From positions 186,001 through 250,000 of the forward strand of contig NKYR01000046.1 of assembly GCA_003184365.1 (NCBI GenBank): a stretch of DNA of 64,000 bases, in the 5' to 3' direction. This DNA comes from Evernia prunastri (lineage: Eukaryota; Ascomycota; Lecanoromycetes; Lecanorales; Parmeliaceae). Positions 42,796-55,600 of the stretch are shown in pieces (within the stretch, counting starts at the first letter, position 1; each line of letters opens with the position of its first letter). The notes under the pieces were generated by a model. The model did not search any database, had not been told where the DNA came from, and saw only the letters and a program-made list of their open reading frames with translations. The position numbers and the translations under genes are program-made.

Positions 42796-45087
42796 ATGAC
42801 CAACGAAGGCTCTCCCGGAGCCCCACACCTCTCATACTCGAACCCTACCTCCGGTATTATGCCACGGCGGTCTTCTTACGCATCAGTAGCCGCCGGAACA
42901 GCGGGGGCCTCGTCTACTTCCGGACATCTACCGCGCATAGTGAATACAGGTTCATATACACACTCCACAAGCTTAGATCAGCCATCAAGGATACCTCAAC
43001 CCATCTCTGATCCCGATACGCGTGGGGAAGGAGGAATGGATATACCAAGCTCGTGGGGAAGAGGAAGTAGCTTCTCAAGTCCGCGATTCCCAAGTCAAAG
43101 CTATGGTTCTGCCGGTATATTGGGATTCTTCGAGCCATCGTACCTTAAAGAGTCGAAGTACATGGAGAAATTGAAAGCTGCGCACAAGGCCAAGCTGGCA
43201 GCTCAGGCCGACGAGCTCCTTACTCGATCCTCTAAGCCGGGGTCTCTCTCAACCAGCTCCAGCAGCGTCAGCCTACATAAAATGGCACCTTCGCATCGAG
43301 GCATGACATATGAGATCATTGAACGTCAGCCTGAAGTTGAGGATGATGGACTGACACCACTACCTTCGAAATGGGCAGAAACGGACAAAAACCCGGGGCT
43401 GGAGATATCGGCAGATGGCCAGGACGTCAAATTTGTTGGACCTTCGAAGACACTTGACCATGAGGCTGCTTCTACCAGATCGGACAACCCCATGCCTGCA
43501 CAATGCGGTATCTACTACTACGAAGTCAGCATAATATCAAAAGGCAAGGAGGGCATGATTGGAGTTGGATTTTCCGGCGCGCATGCATCTTTAGAGAAGC
43601 TCCCTGGCTGGGAGCCGGATAGCTGGGCGTATCATGGAGATGATGGGAAGTCGTTTTGTGCTGCAACCCCAGGGAAGCCTTACGGGCCTACTTTTACGTC
43701 TGGGGATGTCATAGGCTGTGGTGTCAATTTTATGAAGGGTAGTGCCTTCTTTACTAAGAACGGGGTTTTCCAAGGTAAGTGGGTCTACGACGCTTGGGTT
43801 TCATTGCTAAATTGAAATAAGGAAATGCATTTAAGGATCTCAGAGACATCAGGGTTTACCCATCCGTGGGCATGAAACGGCCGCACGCCCATCTGAGTGT
43901 CAATTTTGGTCAAAGACCTTTCATGTTTGAAATCGATCGAATGGTGTCAGTACGTTAGACGTCCGTATTAAAATTGTGGGCAAGCTGCTCACAGGCAATA
44001 GCACGAGAGACAAAGTATAATCGACGAGATTAATGCCGCGGACGTATCGAATCTACATCCTCCTTTAAATAAAGATGAGCTATGTAAGGCGCTGGTGGCT
44101 CAGTACCTTTCCCATGATGGCTATGTCGAAACGGCTAGAGCGTTTGCAAGTGAAGTACGAGCAGAAGCAACAACGCTCAGAGGCACCCCCGAACCGAAAT
44201 TAGAGGGCTACCTGTCCGTGGAGGAAGACCATGATGCTATGAACAGGCAACGTAAGAGTCATCCCGAGTATCATACCAGTTCATCCGACTAATCACCTCG
44301 CAGAAATTCGCGCTTCCATTCTCGATGGCGACGTCGACAAAGCCATCAAACTCACCAACGCCTTTTACCCGCACGTTCTAGAAGCAAACCCCCAAATTTA
44401 CTTCAAGCTCCGCTGCCGCAAGTTCATAGAGATGATGCGCCAAAGTACTGATTTGCTCAACAATTCTACATCTAAACAGACCAAATCCACCGCCGCAAAC
44501 GGTCACTCAACAGCAGTTTCGGATGACGGCTTCGAACCTGACATGGATCTTGACGAGCCTATTACACCCAAGGATGGCAGCCATCACAACAATGACGATT
44601 GGGACAGGATGGATACGGAAGAAGCGGTTGGAGGGGACAACTGGGGATTGAGGTATCAGACATTGCTAGAGGTTATAATACGCTACGGGCAGGAGCTTAA
44701 GCATGAGTTCAAAGACGATCACAGTAAGCATGTAACAGACACTTTTACGGACATTTTTTCGATGTTTTCCTACTCCGATCCAAGGAAGAGTCCGCAGGGC
44801 AGACTGTTGGAGAGCGAGCAGCGGGTGCCGGTCGCGGAGGGGTTGAACAGCGCTATCTTGGGTAAGCTTCCGCTCTCCAGGCGTTGATGGCTATCCGGAA
44901 GGAAAGGCGAATATGCATGCTGACAGCCAAAACAGTGTCCCTGGGCAAATCATCCTCGACGGCGCTGGAACGGCTGTACAAACAGACCGTGGTGCTGGTG
45001 GACATGATCAGCGAAGACGGCGGATCGGGCTCTTTCATCAACGTGCGCAACTTGCTGCAGTTGAGTCGGAGGCCAGGGCGGCAGTGA
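42796..45087 (+). CDS. GID1: RanBPM/Gid1 (Vid30) family protein, SPRY-LisH-CTLH-CRA
   Basis: A substrate-adaptor scaffold of the GID/CTLH E3 ubiquitin ligase, which in yeast degrades gluconeogenic enzymes. Residues 1-150 are Ser-rich. The SPRY domain starts about residue 190 (LEISADGQDVKFVGPSK, YYYEVSIISKGKEGMIGVGFS, PGWEPDSWAYHGDDGKSF, GDVIGCGVNFMKGSAFFTKNGVFQ|GNAFKDL). LisH follows (LCKALVAQYLSHDGYVETARAFASE), then CTLH (IRASILDGDVDKAIKLTNAFYP, FKLRCRKFIEMMR) and CRA (WGLRYQTLLEVIIRYGQEL to DDHSKHVTDTFTDIFSMFSY). The final exon, SSSTALERLYKQTVVLVDMI, ends at 45087. Introns near 43774-43825, 43945-43995, 44250-44306 and about 44860-44935. The two largest frames are joined by these introns. 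Domain order is complete. Confidence 0.9.
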
Positions 45088-45901
45088 TTTGCGCTTTCCC
45101 TTTTTTCTCCCCTCGAGCGAGGGAGTCGCCGGGGAAGGGAATTAGCATGGATACAGATTGGAGCGGGGAGTTTTGGTTAGCCTTTATGAAAGTGAATGGC
45201 CCGAACCCAGGGAGGCTGATTGTCTCTCCGCTGTTGCTTGCATTGAGGGGTGGGGGAGAGGTAGAGGGTTTTAGGGGAGTGTAGATAGATACTATTGCAT
45301 ATGAACAGAGATCACTTTACTCTTTATGATGACATACCACTCAGACTAGGCATGGCAACAGTACCTTGAAGTACCTGGGGGGCAAAAAAAGGAACCCCTC
45401 GGAACGGGGGAGACGGGAGCGTGCTCACTTTGAGCGGGTGGAAGCCCTAAACCCTAGATTTCGTTGACTAGATCAAAGTAGGCAAGTGTTTCCCTATGGT
45501 GGCAAATTTACATCTTTCTTTTTTCTTTCTTTCATCCGAGGGATCGGATATTCTAGAGTATGTAATAAGTTACTTTATCTAAGGTAAAGGTATGCTTTGG
45601 GTGGGCTCTAGTAAGTTTAAACGATGCTCTGTTGCATCATTACAGTAAAGTAGTATATCTGTATTTCTCTTACCCTTTCCCTTTACCTTCCCATCTACCT
45701 GCGATGGCTTGCGAGCAGCATCATTACTTTATACTTGTCTCGTTTCACACGAACATCGTTTTGCATGTACTGGTTACATGATACATGCTTCAAGATATAT
45801 TCTTATTGTTGTTGACGAGGGGGGCTTTTCTGGTGTCGGAATTCTCCTTCGTTCCCTTCCTCTTTTTTTCCTGTGCTCTCTTTTCAACTAGAGCGGTCAT
45901 T
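45088..45901. other. Spacer upstream of MFS gene, no gene seen
   Basis: This 814-base stretch is A/T-rich with T-runs (45500-45640, 45820-45880). It contains the 3' flank of GID1 and the promoter and leader of the transporter gene. Confidence 0.4.
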
Positions 45902-47710
45902 ATGACTCGGGATATTTTGGCGTGGAGTTCGAGAGATGCGTCCAGAGCGCCGCCGCTTTTGAGATATAGATCTTCCTATTCCTTCATCCTCGGTACTGTT
46001 TGTATCGGCGTTTTTACCGTATGTTCTGTTTGTATCATTTGCCCACTATCAAACAAGAAAGGATGTTGTAATAGTCGCTGAAGGGCCGGACTAATCTCTT
46101 TTCTTGGTTAGGACATTTTTCTCTACGGAATAGTAAGTTGATCTTGATCATATATCTCCTGCCACCGTCAGTATATACTGACCTTCTTGTTTAGATCGTT
46201 CCAGTAATACCATTTGCATTGACCACCCGTGTCGGTGTAGCTGAGAAAGATGGTACGACCGGAAAACACTCATCTCCCAATCTTTTCTGCCATTGATCTT
46301 GGTAACTCATAGTCCAACACTGGGTCTCCGTCCTCCTCGCTGTCTACGGCGCCGCTGTCATCGGTGCTTCTCGTAACTGCCCCCCCCCCCGTTGCCTCCC
46401 CAATCTAACCGACAGCGGACTAAATCCTGGCAGCCATATGCGGCTACCTTGCTGACCACACGCCCTCTCGACGTCTCCCCCTCCTTGTCGGACTCTTCGC
46501 CCTTCTCGGCTCAACCCTCTTATTTTGTCTTGGCAAGACTCTCGCTCTTCTCGTCGTCGGCCGCTTACTGCAAGGGTTTTCCGCCGCCATCGTCTGGACG
46601 GTCGGACTCGCCCTTCTGGCCGACACTGTGGGCCGCGACATGGTTGGGCAGGCGATGGGCTATGTGAGTCTGAGTATGTCTGTGGCGGTACTGGTCGGCC
46701 CGTTGCTGGGGGGCGTTGTGTATGCGCGCGCGGGGTACTATAGCGTTTTCTACATGGCGTTCGGCTTGATCGTTCTGGACGTCATTCTCAGAGTGGTCTT
46801 GGTGGAGAAGAAGATTGCGAAGCAATGGATGCCACCAGAACCCGAGATTTCCTCGCCTTCGCCTCCGCCTCCACCAACCCTATCCGAGAAAACCTCGGAC
46901 CTACCACTCCCAAGCGATGACCCCGAGCACCCATCGTCTACACTACCACCACCACCAGCAGAACCCTCCGCCACCCCCTTGCCAACCCCCCCACCCAAAC
47001 ACCGCCTACCCCCCATCTTCACCCTCCTCGCCTCCCGCCGCCTCCTCGCCGCCCTCCTCTGCACCTTCATCCAATCCACCCTCCTCACAGCCTGGGACGC
47101 CGTCCTCCCCCTGCACGTCCACCTCCTCTTCAACTGGTCCTCCACGGGAGGCGGCCTCATCTTCCTGCCCCTGATCCTCCCCTCCTTCGCCGCGCCCCTC
47201 GTCGGCCGCTGGAGCGACACGCGCGGGCCCCGCGTCCCCACCGCCGCCGGCTTCGCCCTCGCCCTGCCCTTCCTCGTCGCCCTCCGCGCCGTCGACGGAG
47301 CCGGCGTCGCCCAGGTCGTCCTCCTCTGCGCGCTGCTAGCTTGCCTCGGCGCCGCGCTCAGCATGGCTATGACGCCTTTGCTCGCGGAGATTGCGTACAT
47401 TGTTGATGTGAAAGAGGGGTCGCACCCGGGGGTCTTCGGCCAAAGGGGCGCGTACGCGATGGCGTATGGGCTGTTTAATACCGCGTACGCGGGGGGGATG
47501 CTGGTTGGGCCGATATGGGGCGGGTTCGTGGTGCAGGGGTTTGGGTGGGGGACTTTGGGGTGGTCGTTGGCTGTGTTGGCGGGCGTGGGGGCGGGGGTCG
47601 CGGCGGTGATGGTTGGGGGGTGGGTTGGGAGGGGGAGGGGGAGGGAAAGTGAGAGTCGGGCGGCGGTTGGGGATACGGCTGGTTGGCGGAAGCGGGAGGA
47701 TGAGGTGTAG
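45902..47710 (+). CDS. MFS transporter, DHA1/vesicular-amine-transporter type
   Basis: A 12-helix membrane transporter (major facilitator superfamily, drug:H+ antiporter-like). Short exons open the gene: MTRDILAWSSRDASRAPPLLRYRSSYSFILGTVCIGVFT | DIFLYGI | IVPVIPFALTTRVGVAEKD | VQHWVSVLLAVYGAAVIGAS | PICGYLADHTPSRRLPLLVGLFALLGSTLLFCLGKTL... The last long exon contains ADTVGRDMVGQAMGYVSLSMSVAVLVGPLLGGVVY, a motif-C-like stretch, a Pro-rich loop of about 65 residues between helices 6 and 7, and the remaining helices to 47710. The G-Y-L-A-D-x-x-P-S-R-R loop is the MFS signature between helices 2 and 3. The substrate is unknown. Base composition is unusual: the Pro loop and helices 7-9 are C-rich, the last helices G-rich. 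Confidence 0.87.
46380..46390 (+). repeat. 11-C homopolymer in an MFS intron
   Basis: A run of eleven C lies a few bases after the gtaact donor of the intron that precedes PICGYLAD. It is close to the length limit for reliable sequencing. A similar 11-C run follows the intron 1 donor of the Rtc3-like gene (2131-2141). Confidence 0.85.
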
Positions 47711-47982
47711 GGGCTATGGCCGGGGCGGGTGATGAGCGGATGAGTTGTGGGAGCATAAAGAGTTGCATTGGATGGATGCATTGGGTAAGGCGGGAATATT
47801 CTGATTTCATTTTCTCTGAATCTCAATTCAATATTATCTTCATCGCCATCTTTTGACGTGATTTCTCATCAAGTATCCACCACTTGGTTCCGGAACATTA
47901 TCCAGGAGGCAGTCGTTCAAATCTGCCGGAAATATCAATTTTGAAGGCACCCTGGCTTTTCCTGTTCCCACGCGCCCTTGTT

Positions 47983-49890
47983 TCATGAGTAGAGCTTCTT
48001 GTCGAAGCTATGGAGCCCATGAACATTGCCCTCCGCCTGCGCACTCACGGTCCGCAGCTCAAACCGCACCTTGCCATCTTGGACGCCTCTCCTCAGCTCC
48101 CCCAAGCTCTTAACGCCGATATCTTGCAGACTGTGCTGCAGCCCGGCTAGCAGATACGGCACGAACTTCGTCACGGACCCTCGGTCCAGCACGCTGCCTG
48201 ACACTCCCTGCGCGACAAGGAGCCTGTCACCCTCGCTGAAGTACCGAGCTGTTCCTGCGTTGGATTGTTTGGAGGTCTTGGTGTGCGCCCCGGCTTTCTT
48301 GTCCTCCATGGCGTCAATGCTGCCCATCCCTCTATATGCTTTGACGAGTTGACCTTCGCGGCTGACGAAATAGTTTCCTGGCGACTCGGTAGTGCCTGCC
48401 AATAGCCCTCCCATCATCACTGTACTTGCACCTAGAGCGAGGCCTTTGACGATGTGTCCCACGTTCTGTATTCCGCCATCGGCGATGCACGGAACACCAA
48501 ATTTCGCAGCAAAGCCAGAAACATTAAAGACAGACGCAGCTTGCGGTCGGCCAACAGCCATAACTTCTTGCGTTATGCAAGCGGAGCCCGAACCCATCCC
48601 AATTCTCAGACCGTCCACACCGGCAGCAATCAGGGAGGCGGCCTGTGCTACGGTGACAACGTTGCCCCCTATTACATCTAGATCTGGGTGCTCTTTCTTT
48701 ATATATTTGATCATTTCGATCTGGAAGATTGAATTGCCTTGCGACGAGTCGAGGATGACTATATCAAGACCCGCATCTGCGAGTTTCTTGAGTCGGTCTT
48801 TGTCTTCTGGTCGTGTACCGATCGCGGCGGCGCAAATGAGTTGCTTCGAATGTGGGAGCTTGGAGGCAAGAGGATAGTGTAGGTTTTTCATGAGGTCGGA
48901 GCGGGAGAGGAGGGAGATCAGGTGGTTATTCGTGGGGTCGACGATAGGGAGTTTGCCCTTCTTGGACTTTGAGAGAACGGCGTTGGCTTCGGTCAGAGTC
49001 GTGCCAGAGGGGGCAGTGACGAGGTCGGTGGACATGACGGTTGTGACAGGGTCGGAGACGTCAGGGTGGAATTGGATGTCGCGGGTCGTTATCATGCCGA
49101 TCAAGGGCGAGCTGAGAGACCCATTTTCTGTTCAAAGTCAGCTGCTGGGACGTTTCTCGGCGGGTTGCAGCAAAAGTCAAAGTTGGCGCTTTCTCATAGG
49201 GTTGAAGAATGTGTCTCCGCAGTACGATGAGATCGTTTTGGATGAACGAAAGTTATTTGTATTTGTTTGATAATCATAGAAAGGCAGACAGCGAACAGCG
49301 TAAATTCTGAACGGGAAGACTGACCGGTCACCGGGAATCCACCAAATCCCCACTTCTCCTTCAGTGCCTTCGCTTCCCCTACGGTTGTCTTTGGTGAAAG
49401 TACGACAGGGTCCAGGATGAAGCCATTCTCGAATCTTTTGACCTTTCGAACCATTTCTGCTTGATCCTCTGCAGAGCAGTTGTGATGTACTACTCCTAAT
49501 CCTCCTAGTAGAGCCATATGGATCGCCATCGAGTGCTCGGTGACCGTGTCCATGGGAGAAGAGACCAAAGGTGTCTTGAGGGTGATTCGCTTGGTTACGG
49601 GGGTGTCTAAAGCGACATCTGAGGCAGCAAAGCCTGAAATGAGAGGTCAGCGAGCGACTCGGAGACCACGGCGGCTGGAAAGTACCGATGTAGCCAGGAA
49701 GCACCAGGAAATCATTGTATGTCAACCCGCCGTTGATCCTAGAATCCAGCAGTGTTTTCGCGTCAAGGCCGTCACCATTCGAGTAGGGCTCATCTCGGAG
49801 AACTTCGAGTGCTTTTGTGTAGTCCAGGATCTTCTGTTCCGGCATCAGGTGGGAAGTGCCGTTACTCGAGTCTCCATTTGTGAGGGTCAT
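47983..49890 (-). CDS. imdh: Inosine-5'-monophosphate dehydrogenase
   Basis: The rate-limiting enzyme of guanine nucleotide synthesis; it oxidises IMP to XMP with NAD and is the target of mycophenolic acid. Exons on the minus strand: MTLTNGDSSNGTSHLMPEQ...GLTYNDFLVLPGYI | GFAASDVALDTPVTKRITLKTPLVSSPMDTVTEHSMAIHMAL... | GFGGFPVT | ENGSLSSPLIGMITTRDIQF and the rest. Two CBS domains sit inside the barrel (VTTVMSTDLVTAPSGTTLTEAN; GKLPIVDPTNNHLISLLSRSDL). The catalytic loop is GMGSGSACITQEVMAVGRPQA with Cys in place. The flap region has KAYRGMGSIDAME with the expected Tyr-Arg, and the C-terminus ends HSFDKKLYS. It is full length and intact, divergent from the IQGAP gene. Confidence 0.95.
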
Positions 49891-50381
49891 GGCGCAACGA
49901 GTGTCTTGATGATAGATATCTGATCAGAGTCCTTGATTGTTTATTAAGATTATAGTCAACTTGTGCCTTCAGACACAAAGGTTATGTTGACGGGTTGAAG
50001 TTACCTTCTCCCAAGAGAGAAGAAAAAGAAGGAAATTTAGCGGTGGACTTCGATATTTTGATAGTGGGGCCTCGGCCTTGGCGCGCTCAGTTGAGCCTAA
50101 CACTTTGGGTTTAGCGGGAAAGAAGGTAAACAATGACGGTCAACATCGCGGTCTTCTCGTTTTATCCCATGCGCAAATAATCGTCAACCACCAATGAAAG
50201 AAAGGGTTTGCGAATTTGTTTACTGAGAATGCGCTTGACTGATAGGCCCTAACGATCGCGTCATCTGAGTGATCGATTGCTATTATCGGAGCATCTAGGC
50301 GAGGAATGCATATGTCAATCTCCATTCAGCAGGAAGGGTCTACCGAGTAGTCGATGAAGCGAAGGAGTCGCAACTGATACC
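49891..50381. other. Divergent promoter between IMPDH and IQGAP
   Basis: A 491-base spacer shared by two genes transcribed away from each other. It contains A-rich tracts near 50000-50050 and no ORF of note. Both start codons are well supported, so the promoters of both must lie here. Confidence 0.55.
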
Positions 50382-53300
50382 ATGTCGTATCGCCAAGCTC
50401 CTCGCCAACCACAAGGCACTGGTAACTCCCCAGGCAGGTCCAGCCCGTTGCGATACACGGCATCAAACGCCTCCACCAACTCTTCCGCATACTCCTCGTC
50501 CTCCAACCCTTTTATTCCAAGTCGCACAAGCACTATGTCTTCGACGGCATCGAGTATAAATCAGAATAATGGCGCGGGTCACAAACGTGGGATCAGCGAA
50601 ACTTCTCCGACCCGGCCTTCAACAAGAGAGGGGATCAAAGAGCCCGAGTTTACAGCAGCAGCAGGATATAAGAGTGCTAGGCAGTCACTCAGACCGTTAC
50701 CTCAAGCTCCCAATTCGTCTCCTCCTGCGCCTGTACTGAAACCTTATCAGTCGCAACCGTACGCCTCAGGTCCCACTGCACCGCCAAAATATCACTACGA
50801 TGGGCCAGCCTACTCGTCTCCGGCAGCTGTATCACAACTTGGGCGGGCGAACTCTACAATGCTGGGTCGAACTGGGTCTGTAACACCAGTGACGTCTAGT
50901 GCTCAGAGGCATAAGCACACAAGTTCAAGTCCTCACGGGCCGAATCTTACCTCGCCAGAGTTAAGCACTCTCAAGAATTCCTCCACAAGTCACTTGAGAA
51001 CACTGTCCAACTTTGCTCAAAGCGGATCAAGTGAGGAATTTGCCATTACATCACCCGCAGTTGCTGGTCTATCAGGTCGCAGACAATTAAAAAGAACCGA
51101 CTCTGCAAGAGCGGCAAAGAGCTCCGCAACACCTAATAGTGTTAGAGGATCGACTTGGTCAGAGAGCAATTGGATGGAAAAGCAAAGACAATTTCTGCAG
51201 GCCTATGAGTACCTTTGCCATATAGGGGAAGCTAAGGAATGGATAGAGGACATCATACATAAGCCCTTACCCCCAATTGTGCAGCTAGAGGAAGCCTTAA
51301 GGGACGGAGTCACGTTAGCGGAGATCGTGCAAGCCTTTTACCCTGACCAGCCGATACGAGTCTTTCGTAACCCCAAGCTTCAATTTCGTCACTCCGACAA
51401 CATCGCCCTCTTCTTCAATTTCTTGGCTGACATAGAACTTCCTGAGCTTTTTCGATTCGAGCTGATTGACCTATATGAGAAGAAAAACATCCCAAAGGTC
51501 ATCTATTGCATACACGCTTTATCTTGGCTGCTCTTTCGAAAAGGTCTTGTGGATTTTCGGATTGGCAATCTGGTTGGGCAACTCGAATTCGAGCATCACG
51601 AACTTGAGGCGATGCAAAAAGGTCTAGACAGAGCAGGTATCAGCATGCCTAGTTTCTCTGGTATGGGGGCAAGCTTTGGCGCAGATCCAGAACCAAAGCC
51701 AGTACCTGAACCCGAGCCTGTCGAAAATGAAGACGAGAGGATAGCGCGAGAACTTGGAGAGCACGAATTTACAATCTTGGACTTGCAATCACAGATCAGA
51801 GGAGCCATTATCCGTATGGGTCTCGGGGACCATATGCAGAGCTTTTGGGACGCGGAAGAAAAGCTTGTCGATCTACAGTCAATCATAAGAGGCAGGTGGG
51901 CCCGAGAGATCGCTGAATACCGCTTAAGCATGAAGCATTTCGCCACTAATCTTCAGAGTGCCGCTCGGGGTTTCCTTGTACGAAGTCGGCAACGCTGCAA
52001 AGAAGAATGGTGGAGGGGCAGAGAGTGGGAGGTCATTACCCTGCAGAGTCTGGTGCGAGCCAGGAAAGCCAGGGTCGAGACACAGCATGTGAAGATACGC
52101 GCAAGAAGGGAAGAGTCTGGAGTTCGACTTTTGCAAGCAGCAATCCGGGGCGCACTTCAACGGCAAATCGTCGATAACCAGTTCAAAGAGACCAGAGCTG
52201 CTTCGGCCACTGTGAACGGACTTCAAGCTGCAATCAGAGGAATGCTCCGACGTCGAAGTATGCAGCACGAACATTATAGCATCCACCGCGCGCAGGACAC
52301 AATCACAAAATTGCAAGCAGCAGCACGAGCAGCCAACCACAGGCAGCGCCTGGCAAAACAGGCCAAGGCTCTCGAAGAAGCGCAGGATGCGATCACATCG
52401 TTGCAAGCAGCAGCCCGATCTGCCAATCAGAGGCAGCGTCTGGTACAACAAGCGAGAGCTCTAGATGACCAAAAAGGGTCCGTGTGCTCGTTACAGTCAC
52501 GATCGAGAGGGATACTTGTTCGGAGACAGCTTCAAGCGACTAGGAACGAGCTGTCCCTGCATGATAAATCGATCACGACTATCCTAGCTATTGCACGCGG
52601 GAGTCGCGTACGGCAGGACATGCTTTGGGTTGGGTGCTCACTCAGCAATGCAGAGCAGGACATCTTGGCTCTTCAGGCTGTAGCTCGCGGCTGTTTGTTG
52701 CGTCGAAGGCACATCACTGATCTCCAAGCCTTGAAGAAACACGTTCCGCAGGTCATCTCACTACAAGCCCACGTCCGGGGCCAAAATATTAGAGAACTCC
52801 AGCTCTGTCTGCGCGAGGACCTCTTTTCAAATACGACACAAATCATAGAGCTTCAGGCACTGTCTCGGGGACTGTTGATCAGATCGGATGTCGGCTACCT
52901 GCTCAGTCAGCTGGAAGATGAAGAAGCGAGTGTAGCAGAGCTTCAGGCTGCGATTCGAGGCAAACAAGTCCGTGAGAGGTTTGCAGAGAAGCAGCGATTT
53001 TTTAAAGCCAATATGGCTAAGGTGGTCAAAGTTCAGAGCTTCATTCGGGGGAAAATACAAGGTGAAGCTTACAAGAGCCTGACAAGTGGTACGAATCCAC
53101 CTGTTGGTACTGTCAAAGGCTTCGTGCATCTCCTCAATGACAGTGACTTTGACTTTGACGAAGAAGTGGAGTTCGAGAGGCTTCGAAAGACGGTGGTGCA
53201 GCACGTGCGGCAGAATGAAATGGCCGATCAGTACATTACTCAGCTGGACATCAAGATCGCACTTTTAGTCAAGAATAAGATCACTCTAGACGAAGTCGTC

Positions 53301-55600
53301 AAACACCAAAAGCATTTCGGTGGTGACGCCGGAAGCCTTCTCACAAACACGGAGATATCCTCCAAGGATCCTTTTGATCTCAAAGCTCTCAACAAGAACT
53401 CGAGAAGAAAGCTGGAGCACTATCAAGAACTTTTTTTCATACTACAGACTCAACCCCAGTACCTTGCTCGGCTCTTCAAAAGAATTCGAGAGCAAGCAAC
53501 CGCCGAGAAGGAGTGTGAACGAATTAAGCATTTGATGATGGGGCTCTTTGGCTATGCACAGAAAAGGCGAGAGGAATACTATCTGGTCAAGCTCATCACA
53601 CGATCAATGAAAGAAGAGACAGACAACTGTGCTTCCGTTCAGGAATATCTGAGAGGCAATTTCTTCTGGGCCAAGCTGTTTGGTGCCTACATCAAATCGC
53701 CCCGAGATCGCAAGTACATGAGAGACGTACTATCTCCGATCGTCAAAGACAGCATCATTGACAACCCGGAACTAGATCTTGAAAGCGATCCGATGCAGAT
53801 TTACCTATCTGCTATAGAAAACGAGCAACTGCGCACCGGTCAAAGGAGCCAGCGAAGCCCAGACATACCGCGCGAGCAGGCCATCCGTGACCCAGAAACG
53901 AAGCGGACGTTTATTACTCATCTTCAAGACCTTCGCGACATCGCGGACCAGTTCTTTGCTGCTTTGGACGACGGTCTGCAAAAGATGCCTTTTGGCGTGC
54001 GATACGTCGCCCAGCAAATGTTTCAGAACCTCACCACTAGGTTTCAGCATGAAGAGCAGGGATACTTGTTGCAGATTGTCGGACATTGGGTGTGGAAGGC
54101 CTATCTCCACCCTGCCTTGACAGAACCTGAGAAGTTCGGGGTCATCGATCGAGGTTTATCACAGGGGCACAAGAAGAACCTTGGAGAAGTATCCAAAGTG
54201 GTCGGCCAAGTCGCCGCCGGCAGGCTATTTGGTAGCGAGAATGTCTTCCTTCAACCGCTCAACAGCTACGTTGGGGAATCAATAGAGCGTCTCGGCGAGA
54301 CGTGGGGGAGCTGTGAGTTTCATGTTACTTGAGCCCCATTTGGACCTGCTGACAAATTTGTACCAGTAATCGACGTCGCGAATGCTGAGACCTACTTCGA
54401 CATTGATGAGTTTAACGACCTTTATTCACGGACAAAGCCCACTCTGTATATTAAAATGGCTGACATATTCGCGGTTCACCACCTGGTTGCAGCTGATGCA
54501 TCATATATTTGCCCCACGCGAGACGATATCTTACAGGAAGTCATTAAAGAGCTTGGTAGCGTCAAGAACAACGAGAACGAACTCATGAACGTCAGCAAGT
54601 CCGAGATTTCCCTCACCCTGAACCCCAAGCTGCACGAAGCCGAAGGTAAACTATGCCCATCCAAAAGTCTGCCAGGCGAGACTGACCTTATTTGATAGAT
54701 CCCGAGGCTGAAGTCAAAGCACTTTTCATGGAGACCAAACGCTGTATATTATACCTCATCCGAGTGCAGTCGGGAGGCGACCTTATGGAGATAATGCTCA
54801 AGCCAATCACAATGGAAGACGAGGATCGATGGGAGGCATTGGTCCGGGATGAGCTTTCAGCTGGGAGTCACAAACGTGGCGCTTACGCGGAAGCGGGTAC
54901 CATCACTGACATCGCATCCATGAGCTATGCAGAGCTCAAGCGCACTGCTCTTGAGAACATCCTCCACCTCGAGCAATGTGGCCGCCTCACTCGCCATAAC
55001 CACTACCAAGACCTACTCAATGCTATCGCAGTTGACATTCGAACAAAACATCGCCGACGTGTTCAGCGTCACAAAGAACTCGAGACCGTCAATCTTACCC
55101 TCGCCCGCCTCAGGGACCAAGCCACGTATCTCGAACAGCAACTCAAAACCTACAATGACTACATCGAGCAAGCTATGGTGACTCTCCAGAACAAAAAAGG
55201 CAAAAAGCGCTTCTTGATGCCTTTCACCAAACAATGGGACCATGAGCGCGAACTGCAACGCTCTGGCCGCGTGCCGAAGTTTGGGTCCTTCAAATATTCC
55301 GCCCAAGACCTTGCCAATCGTGGTATTCTCGTGTCTTGGCAGGGATATAGTGAGCGTCAATGGGATAAGATCGACCTTACAATCTCTAGTAACGAGGTCG
55401 GCGTCTTCAACATCGAAGGAAGCAACGGGCCGATAGCGATGCCTGGAGCGACCGCGCAGATACCGCTAGACGATCTGCTGCAGGCGCAGTTCAACAACAC
55501 GCAGTTTTTGGAATTCTTCCCCGATTGCAAGGTCAGGGTGAATGTAAATTTGTTCCTGCATTTGATCATGAGGAAGTTTTATAAGGACAAGGATGCATAG
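50382..55600 (+). CDS. IQG1: IQGAP-family cytokinesis scaffold
   Basis: An actomyosin-ring scaffold (Iqg1/Cyk1 in budding yeast, Rng2 in fission yeast, SepG in Aspergillus). Three exons, 50382-54312, 54367-54645 and 54699-55600, give 1,703 residues. The first 255 residues are Ser/Pro-rich and disordered. A calponin-homology domain follows (YLCHIGEAKEWIEDII, LREALRDGV-like, VFRNPKLQFRHSDNIALFFNFL, ALSWLLFRKG). About 15 IQ-like repeats occupy roughly residues 460-900 (LQSAARGFLVRSRQR, LQAAIRGMLRRRS, LQAVARGCLLRRR, VQSFIRGKIQ). The GAP-related domain follows (LLVKNKITLDEVVKH, ...ENEQLRTGQRSQR...), then the RasGAP C-terminal domain and the coiled-coil ending LHLIMRKFYKDKDA. The GAP domain of IQGAPs is catalytically inactive. 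Complete and intact. Confidence 0.95.

Noticed and set aside
46750..47826. A 358-codon open frame on the minus strand
   Set aside because: It lies antisense to the MFS transporter. It is Pro/Arg/Thr-rich without motifs and is explained by the skewed composition of the transporter gene.
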